From contig NZ_BJMM01000014.1 in assembly GCF_006539165.1 (NCBI RefSeq), positions 111,013 to 175,012 of the forward strand: a stretch of DNA of 64,000 nucleotides. Direction: 5' to 3'. A program made the translations under genes and the position numbers. Shown one piece after another: positions 16,202-23,603 of this stretch (position 1 is the stretch's first letter; every line of letters starts with the position of its first letter). Source of the stretch: Streptomyces cacaoi (GTDB taxonomy: Bacteria > Actinomycetota > Actinomycetes > Streptomycetales > Streptomycetaceae). A model generated the notes under the pieces. It worked only from the letters and a program-made list of their open reading frames with translations, made no database searches and was not told where the DNA came from.

Positions 16202-18295
16202 TCAGATGTCCAGGAAGCGCACGTCCTTGGCGTTGCGCTGGATGAACGAGCGGCGGGCCTCGACGTCCTCGCCCATGAGGATCGAGAACAGGTCGTCGGC
16301 CGCGGCGGCGTCGTCCAGCGTCACCTGGCGCAGCACCCGGTGCTCGACGTCCATCGTGGTCACGCGCAGCTCGTCGGCGTTCATCTCGCCCAGACCCTTG
16401 AACCGCTGCACCGAGTCGTCCTTGATGCGCTTGCCCTGCTCCCGGCCGAGCTGGATCAGGCTGTCGCGCTCGGGATCCGAGTAGGCGTACTGCCACTCGT
16501 CCCGGCTCCACTTGATCTTGTACAGCGGCGGCTGGGACAGGAAGACGTGCCCGGCCTCGACCAGCGGACGCATGAAGCGGAAGAGCAGCGTCAGCAGGAG
16601 GGTGTTGATGTGCTGGCCGTCGACATCGGCGTCCGCCATCAAGATGATCTTGTGGTACCGGAGCTTCTCGATGTCGAAGTCCTCGTGCACACCGGTGCCG
16701 AAGGCCGAGATCAGCGCCTGCACCTCGGCGTTCTGCAACACCTTGTCGATGCGTGCCTTCTCGACGTTCAGGATCTTGCCGCGGATCGGCAGGATCGCCT
16801 GGTACTCCGGATTCCGGCCGGACTTGGCGGAGCCGCCCGCGGAGTCGCCCTCGACGATGAAGATCTCGCACTTGGCCGGGTCGTTGGACTGGCAGTCCGA
16901 GAGCTTGCCCGGCAGGGAAGCCGTCTCCAGCAGGCCCTTGCGCCGCGTCAGGTCCCGCGCCTTGCGCGCCGCGACCCGGGCGGTGGCCGCCTGGATCCCC
17001 TTGCGGATGATGTCGGCCGCCTCGTTGGGGTTCCGGTCCAGCCAGTCGGCGAAGTACTCGTGGACGATCTTCTGGACGAAGGTCTTGGCCTCGGTGTTGC
17101 CCAGCTTCGTCTTCGTCTGGCCCTCGAACTGCGGCTCGCCCAGCTTGACGGAGATGATCGCGGTGAGGCCCTCGCGGATGTCCTCGCCCGTGAGGTTGTC
17201 GTCCTTGTCGCGCAGCAGCTTGCGTTCGCGCGCGTAGCGGTTGATCAGGCCGGTCAGCGCCGCGCGGAAGCCCTCTTCGTGGGTGCCGCCCTCGTGCGTG
17301 TGGATCGTGTTCGCGAAGGAGTAGACGCCCTCGCTGAACTGGTTGTTCCACTGCATGGCGACCTCGACGGACAGCAGGCGCTCGGTGTCCTCCGCCTCGA
17401 AGTCGATCACCGTGGGGTGAACCAGCTCACCCTTGCGGGAGTTGAGGTAGCGCACGAAGTCGGAGATGCCGCCCTCGTAGTGGTAGCGGACCGAGGTCTG
17501 CTTGCCCTCCTCGTCGACGTGGCCCTCGCGCTCGTCGGTCAGCGCGATGGTCAGCCCCTTGTTGAGGAAGGCCATCTCCTGGAAGCGGCGGGCGAGCGTC
17601 TCGAACGAGTAGTCCGTCGTCTCGAAGATGTCCGGATCCGCCCAGAAAGTAACGGAAGTTCCGGTTTCCTCCGTCGCCTCGTTCTTCTGCAACGGGGCCG
17701 TCGGCGCCCCGAGCTTGTAGTCCTGCGTCCAGCGGTGGCCGTCGGTCTTGACCTCGACGACCAGCTTGGTGGACAGCGCGTTCACGACGGAGACGCCCAC
17801 ACCGTGCAGACCACCGGAGACGGCGTACCCGCCGCCGCCGAACTTGCCGCCCGCGTGCAGCACGGTCAGCACGACCTCCACGGCCGGCTTCCCCTCGGAC
17901 GGAATGATCCCCACGGGAATACCGCGCCCGTTGTCGTCCACCCGCACACCGCCGTCGGCCAGCAGCGTCACCTCGATGGTGTCCGCGTGCCCGGCCATGG
18001 CCTCGTCCACGGAGTTGTCGACCACCTCCTGCACGAGGTGATGAAGGCCACGCTCTCCCGTCGACCCGATGTACATACCGGGCCGCTTACGGACCGCGTC
18101 CAGCCCCTCCAGGACCGTGATCGCGCTGGCGTCATACGACGGTTCCTCGGCCGGCGCGCGCCCCGCGACCGGCTCCGGCACCTCCGCCGCCGCCATCCCG
18201 TCGGGGCGGGGCGCCGCGTCGGGCACGGACGGATCGCCGTACTGGGAGACGTTGTTGTCGTTCTCGTTCTCGGTGAGATCGCCGGAATCGGCCAC
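16202..18295 (-). CDS. gyrB: DNA gyrase subunit B
   Basis: GyrB is the ATPase subunit of gyrase. The 697-residue protein has a non-conserved acidic start (about 50 residues). The GHKL ATPase domain follows (YDASAITVLEGLDAVRKRPGMYIG, DNGRGIPVG, HAGGKFGGGGYAVSGGLHGVG), then the TOPRIM domain with EGDSAGGSAKSGRNP and the metal-binding DADVDG. The C-terminus is FIQRNAKDVRFLDI. It uses the short actinobacterial C-terminal form without the E. coli insert. GTG 18295 with AAAGGG 8 nt upstream is preferred over an in-frame codon 42 bp further up. In Streptomyces gyr expression responds to supercoiling; the unusual inverted repeats upstream may be relevant. Confidence 0.97.
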   Translation of the reverse strand: MADSGDLTENENDNNVSQYGDPSVPDAAPRPDGMAAAEVPEPVAGRAPAEEPSYDASAITVLEGLDAVRKRPGMYIGSTGERGLHHLVQEVVDNSVDEAMAGHADTIEVTLLADGGVRVDDNGRGIPVGIIPSEGKPAVEVVLTVLHAGGKFGGGGYAVSGGLHGVGVSVVNALSTKLVVEVKTDGHRWTQDYKLGAPTAPLQKNEATEETGTSVTFWADPDIFETTDYSFETLARRFQEMAFLNKGLTIALTDEREGHVDEEGKQTSVRYHYEGGISDFVRYLNSRKGELVHPTVIDFEAEDTERLLSVEVAMQWNNQFSEGVYSFANTIHTHEGGTHEEGFRAALTGLINRYARERKLLRDKDDNLTGEDIREGLTAIISVKLGEPQFEGQTKTKLGNTEAKTFVQKIVHEYFADWLDRNPNEAADIIRKGIQAATARVAARKARDLTRRKGLLETASLPGKLSDCQSNDPAKCEIFIVEGDSAGGSAKSGRNPEYQAILPIRGKILNVEKARIDKVLQNAEVQALISAFGTGVHEDFDIEKLRYHKIILMADADVDGQHINTLLLTLLFRFMRPLVEAGHVFLSQPPLYKIKWSRDEWQYAYSDPERDSLIQLGREQGKRIKDDSVQRFKGLGEMNADELRVTTMDVEHRVLRQVTLDDAAAADDLFSILMGEDVEARRSFIQRNAKDVRFLDI

Positions 18296-18630
18296 GAAGC
18301 GCCCTTTCTGGCACAGCACAGGCCGCCTCCTGGGCAATGCGGAGCGGCTGCGTCGTTCGACATGTTCCGCAACAGTGCGGTGGGCCCTACCTCGCGGAGC
18401 AACCGCGGTCGCTCCGCCGGACAGGCTCTAGCCCCCCAGTGTACCGGTGGCGGCGATGTGAATGGGGGTTTGGCGGTACCTGAGTCCGCATGTGCCGCCC
18501 TCAATCTCCGTGAGCCGACTCCCCATATGCGGTATGGGGTGCCGAGAGGCTCACGACGGCGCTGAGCGCTTCGAGAGGACCCGATGCTCCACGCACTGCG
18601 ACGACCTCTCACGCACCGCGCGCACCCACC
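18296..18630. promoter_or_regulatory. gyrB upstream region with nested inverted repeats
   Basis: 335 bp between the dciA-like gene and gyrB, presumably with the gyr promoter. It contains a nested palindrome at 18509-18555. The outer arms are CGTGAGCC (18509-18516) and GGCTCACG (18548-18555); the inner arms are CCCCATA (18521-18527) and TATGGGG (18533-18539). This could be a dciA terminator, an operator or a structured gyrB leader. No reliable -35/-10 pair could be picked. Confidence 0.6.
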
Positions 18631-19215
18631 TCACCCGTAGGTGTCACCCGGCCCCTTGCTCCCCGGCGCACGCAGCGGTCCCTGCCCCCTGCGCGGCGCC
18701 TCCGGACCCCGCACTTTGATCAACTTCACGGTGCCCTGGCCCAGATCCTCGTTCAGCCGGGCCACCAGCCGCGGCGCCAGCAACCGCAGCTGCGTCGCCC
18801 ACGCTGTCGAATCGCACCGCACCAGGAGCGTGCGCTCCTCCTCGTCGTACCGCTGCGGCTCGCAGTGCTGCGCGACCTGCGGACCCACCAACTGCGGCCA
18901 GCGGCCCATCACCCCGCCCACCGCGGCCGGCGTCTCCCAGCCACGCTCCGCGATCAGCCGGTGCACCGCGGCGCCCAGCGCCATCGGATCCCGCCCGTCC
19001 CGGCGCGCACCCGACCGCAACCCGCCGCCGCTGCGCGCCTGCCGCCGCTGCTGCGCCTCGGCACCGCGCGCCCGCGCCTGCTCCCGCGCCGCCCGCAGCG
19101 CCACCCGCGCGAGATCCACCCCGCTCGGCTCCGGCACCGGACGCGGCTGCGGCCCCGCCTCACCGGCCTCGCCTGCCTCACCGGGCCCCTGCTCCGCGGG
19201 CTGCTCCGCGCTCAC
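18631..19215 (-). CDS. DUF721 (DciA-like) protein
   Basis: A 194-residue protein with the DUF721 core at about residues 75-165 (VHRLIAERGWETPAAVGGVMGRWPQLVG, LLVRCDSTAWATQLRLLAPRL, GTVKLIKVRGP). DUF721 proteins include DciA, the replicative helicase operator that replaces DnaC-type loaders in many bacteria; dnaB is also in this window. The N-terminus is acidic then basic and probably disordered, and the C-terminus is a short Arg/Gly tail. GTG 19215 overlaps the recF stop as GTGA, implying coupled translation. The equivalent gene in M. tuberculosis (Rv0004) has the same position between recF and gyrB. I leave the symbol blank because helicase loading has not been shown for this protein. Confidence 0.88.
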   Translation of the reverse strand: MSAEQPAEQGPGEAGEAGEAGPQPRPVPEPSGVDLARVALRAAREQARARGAEAQQRRQARSGGGLRSGARRDGRDPMALGAAVHRLIAERGWETPAAVGGVMGRWPQLVGPQVAQHCEPQRYDEEERTLLVRCDSTAWATQLRLLAPRLVARLNEDLGQGTVKLIKVRGPEAPRRGQGPLRAPGSKGPGDTYG

Positions 19216-20327
19216 CGCTGCGCGACCTCCCCGTCGCCGACGACGAACCGCGCACCGGACAGCGCCGCCGGCACGTCCTCCTCCACGGCGGCCGTCACCA
19301 GCACCTGCTCGGCCGGAGCCACCAGTTCCGCCAGCCGCTCGCGGCGCCGCACGTCCAGCTCGGCGAAGACGTCGTCGAGCACCAGCACCGGCTCGTGCCC
19401 CTCGCTGCCCAGCAGCTCATAGGCCGCCAGCCGCAGCGCCAGCGCATACGACCACGACTCGCCGTGGCTCGCGTACCCCTTCGCGGGCAACTCGCCCAGC
19501 CTGAGCAGCACATCGTCACGGTGCGGGCCCACCAGCGTCACCCCGCGCTCGATCTCCTGCTTGCGCGCCTCACCGAGCGCCCCCAGCAGCCCGGTGTACA
19601 GCTCCTCCGGTGACGCACCCGTCACCGGGCCGCGGTACTCCAGGGCCAGCGGGCCGCCGCCCGGCGCCAACTGCTCGTACGCCTTGTCCGCCAACGGCTC
19701 CAGCACCGCCAGCAGATCGAGCCGCTGCGCCAGCAACTCGGCACCCACCCGGGCCAGATGCTGGTCCCACACGTCCAGCGTGGACAGATCGACCCCCCGG
19801 CCGCCGTGCCGACGGGCCATCGCCGCCGACTTCAGCAGCGAGTTGCGCTGCTTGAGCACCCGCTCGTAGTCCGAGCGGACCCCCGCCATCCGCGGCGCGC
19901 GCGCCACCACCAGCTCGTCCACGAACCGGCGCCGCTCACCCGGATCGCCCTTCACCAGCGCCAGATCCTCCGGCGCGAACAGCACACTGCGCACGATGCC
20001 GAGCACATCGCGCGGCCTCACCTGCGAAGAACGGTTGATCCGCGCCCGGTTCGCCCGGCCCGGGTTCAGCTCCAGCTCGACGAGCTGCTGCCGGTCGCCC
20101 TGCCGCACCTGCGCCCGCACGATCGCGCGCTGGGCGCCGCTGCGTACCAACGGGGCATCCGACGACACCCGGTGACTGCCCAGCGTCGCCAAGTAGCCGA
20201 CGGCCTCCACCAGGTTCGTCTTGCCCTGGCCGTTGGGCCCGAGGAACGCGGTGACGCCCGGGCCGAGCGGCACCTCGGCCCGGGCGTACGACCGGAAGTC
20301 GGCCAGCGAGAGATGGGACACATGCAC
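19212..20327 (-). CDS. recF: DNA replication and repair protein RecF
   Basis: RecF is an SMC-like ATPase that loads RecA at single-strand gaps. The 371-residue protein has Walker A GPNGQGKTN at 30-38, the Arg-rich FAPEDLALVKGDPGERRRFVDEL stretch, the ABC signature region around GESWSYALALRLA and Walker B PVLVLDDVFAELD. This is a normal complete RecF. The first codon is GTG 20327-20325; a second GTG 6 bp downstream (20321) is also possible, and both suit the GGGGGAGG site upstream. It ends in a 4-bp overlap with the dciA-like gene and lies 75 bp downstream of gnd. Confidence 0.96.
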   Translation of the reverse strand: MHVSHLSLADFRSYARAEVPLGPGVTAFLGPNGQGKTNLVEAVGYLATLGSHRVSSDAPLVRSGAQRAIVRAQVRQGDRQQLVELELNPGRANRARINRSSQVRPRDVLGIVRSVLFAPEDLALVKGDPGERRRFVDELVVARAPRMAGVRSDYERVLKQRNSLLKSAAMARRHGGRGVDLSTLDVWDQHLARVGAELLAQRLDLLAVLEPLADKAYEQLAPGGGPLALEYRGPVTGASPEELYTGLLGALGEARKQEIERGVTLVGPHRDDVLLRLGELPAKGYASHGESWSYALALRLAAYELLGSEGHEPVLVLDDVFAELDVRRRERLAELVAPAEQVLVTAAVEEDVPAALSGARFVVGDGEVAQR

Positions 20328-20402
20328 GACGGCGTGGGCCTCCCCCGGTGCTGTCTGCGGGCCCCCTCACACGGGGCCCGGCGCGGATACGAGCCCTCGA
20401 CT

Positions 20403-21281
20403 CTACTTCGCGCCCTCCACGGCGTGGCCGCCGAACTGGTTGCGCAGCGCGGCGATCATCTTCATCTGCGGCGAGTCCTCCTGCTGCGAGGAGAACCGCG
20501 CGAAGAGCGAGGCGGTGATCGCGGGCAGCGGCACACCGTTGTCGATCGCGGCCTCCACCGTCCACCGGCCCTCGCCGGAGTCCTTGGCGATGCCGCGCAG
20601 CTTGTCCAGGTGCTCGTCGTCGTCCAGCGCCTTGACGGCCAGATCCAGCAGCCAGGAACGGATGACGGTGCCCTCCTGCCAGGAGCGGAAGACCTCGCGG
20701 ACGTCGGTGACCGCGTCGGCGGCCTCCAGCAGCTCCCAGCCCTCGGCGAAGGCCTGCATCATGGCGTACTCGACGCCGTTGTGGACCATCTTCGCGAAGT
20801 GCCCGGCGCCGACCTTGCCCGCGTGCACCGCGCCGAACGTGCCCTCGGGCTTCAGCGCGTCGAACACCGGCTGCACCATGGCCACGTGCTCGGTGTCACC
20901 GCCGTACATCAGCGCGTAGCCGTTCTCCAGGCCCCACACGCCGCCGGAGACACCGCAGTCGACGAAGCCGATGCCCTTGGAGGCCAGCTCGCCGGCGTGC
21001 TTCTCGTCCTCGTTCCAGCGGGAGTTGCCGCCGTCCACCACGAGATCACCGGGCGAGAGCAGCTCGCCGAGCTCGTCGATCGTCTGCTGCGTGGCCTCGC
21101 CCGCCGGGACCATGACCCAGACCACACGGGGGCCGCTCAGCCGGCCGACCAGCTCCTCCAGGCTCGCGACGTCGGAGACCTCCGGGTTCCGGTCGTAGCC
21201 GATGACCGTGTGGCCGCCGCGGCGGATGCGTTCCCGCATGTTGCCGCCCATCTTGCCGAGACCGACCAGACCGAGCTCCAT
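20403..21281 (-). CDS. gnd: 6-phosphogluconate dehydrogenase, decarboxylating (short form)
   Basis: This enzyme oxidises 6-phosphogluconate to ribulose 5-phosphate and CO2 in the pentose phosphate pathway. At 292 residues it belongs to the short bacterial form, with Rossmann motif GLVGLGKMGGNM (4-15), substrate motif DCGVSGGVWGLENG and catalytic Lys in GHFAKMVHNGVEYAMMQ. The short forms often prefer NAD+, but the cofactor cannot be read safely here. ATG 21281 is chosen because AAGGGG lies 5 nt upstream; the GTG one codon earlier would be too close. The gene sits between dnaN and recF as in other actinobacteria. Confidence 0.95.
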   Translation of the reverse strand: MELGLVGLGKMGGNMRERIRRGGHTVIGYDRNPEVSDVASLEELVGRLSGPRVVWVMVPAGEATQQTIDELGELLSPGDLVVDGGNSRWNEDEKHAGELASKGIGFVDCGVSGGVWGLENGYALMYGGDTEHVAMVQPVFDALKPEGTFGAVHAGKVGAGHFAKMVHNGVEYAMMQAFAEGWELLEAADAVTDVREVFRSWQEGTVIRSWLLDLAVKALDDDEHLDKLRGIAKDSGEGRWTVEAAIDNGVPLPAITASLFARFSSQQEDSPQMKMIAALRNQFGGHAVEGAK

Positions 21282-21414
21282 CACTGCCCCTTACGGTTTT
21301 CCGTTTCCTGCGTTTGGTACTGATTCGACCCTACGCCCGGCGCTGGGCAGAGGTTCTGCGGGCCCGGCGGGGCCCCGGAGACACCGGTGACCCCGCCCGA
21401 AGACCCGACCGGTC

Positions 21415-21460
21415 CGGATCAGCCCGGATCACCGGATCAGCCCGGATCACCGGATCAGCC
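21415..21460. repeat. 18-bp tandem repeat at the dnaN stop codon
   Basis: Two exact 18-bp units CGGATCAGCCCGGATCAC (21415-21432 and 21433-21450) are followed by a partial third (21451-21460). The third contains the dnaN stop codon at 21455-21457. It looks like local slippage duplicating the end of dnaN. Confidence 0.85.
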
Positions 21461-22585
21461 CGAGAGCCGCACCGGCATGATCAGGTACTTGTACGCGTCG
21501 TCCGCCTCGGCGTCCTTCGCCGGACGGCCGCTCAGCAGCGCAGGCTTCGTCGACGTCGTGAAGGAGAGCTGGGCCACGGGGGAGTCGATGGCGCTCAGCC
21601 CCTCCAGCAGGAAGTTCGGGTTGAAGGCGATCGAGATGTCGTCCCCGTCCAGATCGGCGTCCACCCGCTCCACAGCCTGTGCGTCGTCGCTGGAGCCCGC
21701 CTCCAGCGTCAGCACGCCCTGCTCGAAGCTCAGCCGGACCGGGGTGTTCCGCTCCGCGACCAGGGCCACACGCTTGACGGCCTCGACGAACGGCGCCGTC
21801 TCGATCACGGCGACGGAGTTGAACTCGGTCGGGAACAGCGTGCGGTACTTGGGCAGATCGCCCTCCAGCAGCCGCGTCGTGGTGCGCCGGCCGGCACCCT
21901 CGAAACCGATCAGGCCCTCGCCCGAGCCGGAGCCCGACAGCGCCAGCGTGACGCTGTCCCCGCTCGCCAGCGACTTGGCCGTGTCCAGCAGCGTCTTGGC
22001 CGGCACCAGCGCGACGGAGGACGCCTCGGGCGTCTCCGGCTTCCACAGGAACTCGCGGACCGCGAAGCGGTAGCGGTCCGTCGACGCGAGCGTGACGGTG
22101 TCGCCCTCGATCTCGATACGCACACCGGTCAGCACCGGCAGCGTGTCGTCCCGGCCGGCCGCGATGGCCACCTGGGAGACGGCGGAGGCGAACACCTCGC
22201 CCGGCACCGTGCCCGTGGCCGTCGGCATCTCCGGCAGCGCCGGGTACTCCTCCACAGGCAGTGTGTGGAGCGTGAACCGGGAGGAACCGCAGACGACGGT
22301 GACCCGCACCCCGTCCGTGGAGATCTCCACCGGGCGGTTCGGCAGCGCACGGCAGATGTCGGCCAGCAGCCGGCCGGAGACGAGGACCGTGCCCTCCTCC
22401 TCCGTCTCGGCCTCCACCGAGACGCGGGCCGAGACCTCGTAGTCGAAGCCGGAAAGGCTCAGGGCTCCGTCCTCGGCCTTCAGCAGCAGGCCCGCGAGGA
22501 CGGGCACCGGCGGACGGGCGGGGAGGCTCTTGGCCGCCCAGGCCACCGCCTCCGCGAGGACGTCGCGTTCTACCCGGATCTTCAC
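21455..22585 (-). CDS. dnaN: DNA polymerase III sliding clamp, beta subunit
   Basis: DnaN forms the ring-shaped processivity clamp of DNA polymerase III and the docking platform for many replication and repair proteins. The protein of 376 residues has three clamp domains: VKIRVERDVLAEAVAWAAKSLPARPPVPVLAGLLL at the start, a middle IAAGRDDTLPVLTGVRIEI segment and the C-terminal YKYLIMPVRL motif that forms the hydrophobic protein-binding pocket. GTG 22585 has AGGAGG 9 nt upstream, so the 20-residue longer frame is rejected. It reads away from oriC, as in all Streptomyces. Confidence 0.97.
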   Translation of the reverse strand: MKIRVERDVLAEAVAWAAKSLPARPPVPVLAGLLLKAEDGALSLSGFDYEVSARVSVEAETEEEGTVLVSGRLLADICRALPNRPVEISTDGVRVTVVCGSSRFTLHTLPVEEYPALPEMPTATGTVPGEVFASAVSQVAIAAGRDDTLPVLTGVRIEIEGDTVTLASTDRYRFAVREFLWKPETPEASSVALVPAKTLLDTAKSLASGDSVTLALSGSGSGEGLIGFEGAGRRTTTRLLEGDLPKYRTLFPTEFNSVAVIETAPFVEAVKRVALVAERNTPVRLSFEQGVLTLEAGSSDDAQAVERVDADLDGDDISIAFNPNFLLEGLSAIDSPVAQLSFTTSTKPALLSGRPAKDAEADDAYKYLIMPVRLSG

Positions 22586-23397
22586 CTTCAGCCGCCTCCT
22601 GCTGCCGCCTTCACACGTGCTGTTGCCGGACCCAGTCTGACGCACGGCGCTGACAGCAGGTGCGGGTGCGGGTCAACTCGGTGCCGGAGCGATCGATGCC
22701 CGAGGCGACAAGTTGTGCACAGCCCCCACTTCCAAACGATTCCCGGGCTCTCTATGTGTCGTCGTAGTAGTAGGGCCTGTGGAAACCGTGGAAAAGCTCG
22801 TTTCCGCAGCTCAGAGCCGGAATTTTGTCCACCGGGGCTGTGGGCGGAGCGGTGGAGGAACCGGGGGCTTCTGTGGACGCCCGGAAGTTCTGCACAGTGC
22901 GCCCACAGGCCGGGGCGACTTCTGCACAGCGGCGCCCACAGTTTTACCCACGTTTCCCACAGCCCAACCCACCGGCTTCGTGTGACCGCTTTCACTCGCT
23001 CCGGTGAGAAGGCGCGTTGCGTTGCCGAACAGTGGACAGCTCTGTGGAGAAGCAGGTGAACACTGGGGAAAAGAGCCCTCTTCCTGTGGGCGGGACGTGG
23101 ACAACCGCGAACACCCGCCCGCTGCCCGGTTCTTCCTCCACAACGTGTGGAGAACCGTCGCCCACAAATACACAGCATCCTGACCTCGGCAAACCCACCC
23201 GCCTCCGGGCCAGTTGTGGACGCGCTCGGGACAACTTCCCCGGTCCCCAGGATGTGGACGCGGCGAACGGCCCCGATCTGTGGATCCCGGCCCGGTACGG
23301 CACCGTAATCGAACAGCGCGGAGCGCCGCGGCAGTTGTCCCGGCCGCTGTTCCCGCCCGTCGTCCCCGGCGGCCGGCCCCTGTCGGGAGGTGCGCCG

Positions 23398-23440
23398 GGA
23401 GGCGGAAGGGAAGGGGAAGGGAAGGGAAGGGGAAGCGAGG
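23398..23440. repeat. Homopurine GGGAA repeat tract beside oriC
   Basis: An almost pure A/G strand with repeated GGGAA/GGGGAA units (23405-23435), bounded by GGCGGA motifs and followed by two GGCGGACAGG units. It could form G-rich or triplex structures. It lies between the last DnaA boxes and the dnaA terminator. Confidence 0.7.
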
Positions 23441-23536
23441 CGGACAGGAGGCGGACAGGCAGCGGCCGGGAAGCGGAAGAGTGGGGGCGGGCAGGAGCCG
23501 TTGCCCGGTGCCGGGAGGGCGTGTCAGGGCAGCAGA

Positions 23537-23570
23537 ACGCCCCTCCCACCGGCGGCGGTTGGAGGGGCGT
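23537..23570 (-). terminator. dnaA terminator
   Basis: The arms 23537-23551 (ACGCCCCTCCCACCG) and 23556-23570 (CGGTTGGAGGGGCGT) form a 15-bp stem with one mismatch and a GCGG loop. It lies 33 bp beyond the dnaA stop codon and separates dnaA transcription from oriC. Confidence 0.8.
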
Positions 23571-23603
23571 CGTGGGCGTCCGGCGCGGGGCCGGAGAAGC
23601 GGG

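Larger units (their letters stand above)
22586..23603. other. oriC: Chromosomal replication origin oriC
   Basis: The 1018-bp dnaN-dnaA intergenic region. DnaA-box candidates with exact core TCCACA start at 22778, 22872, 23043, 23146, 23215, 23253, 23279 (all minus) and 23134 (plus). One-off boxes are TTGTGCACA 22713, TTGTCCACC 22825, TTCTGCACA 22888 and 22920, and TTGTCCACG 23096 (-). CCCACA-type boxes lie at 22839, 22899, 22932, 22953, 23085 and 23158. That is 19 by eye, in line with the dense box array known for Streptomyces oriC. Boxes 23134 and 23146 face each other across 3 bp. No clear A/T-rich unwinding element stands out. The dnaA-proximal end holds a homopurine tract and the dnaA terminator. 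Confidence 0.95.
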
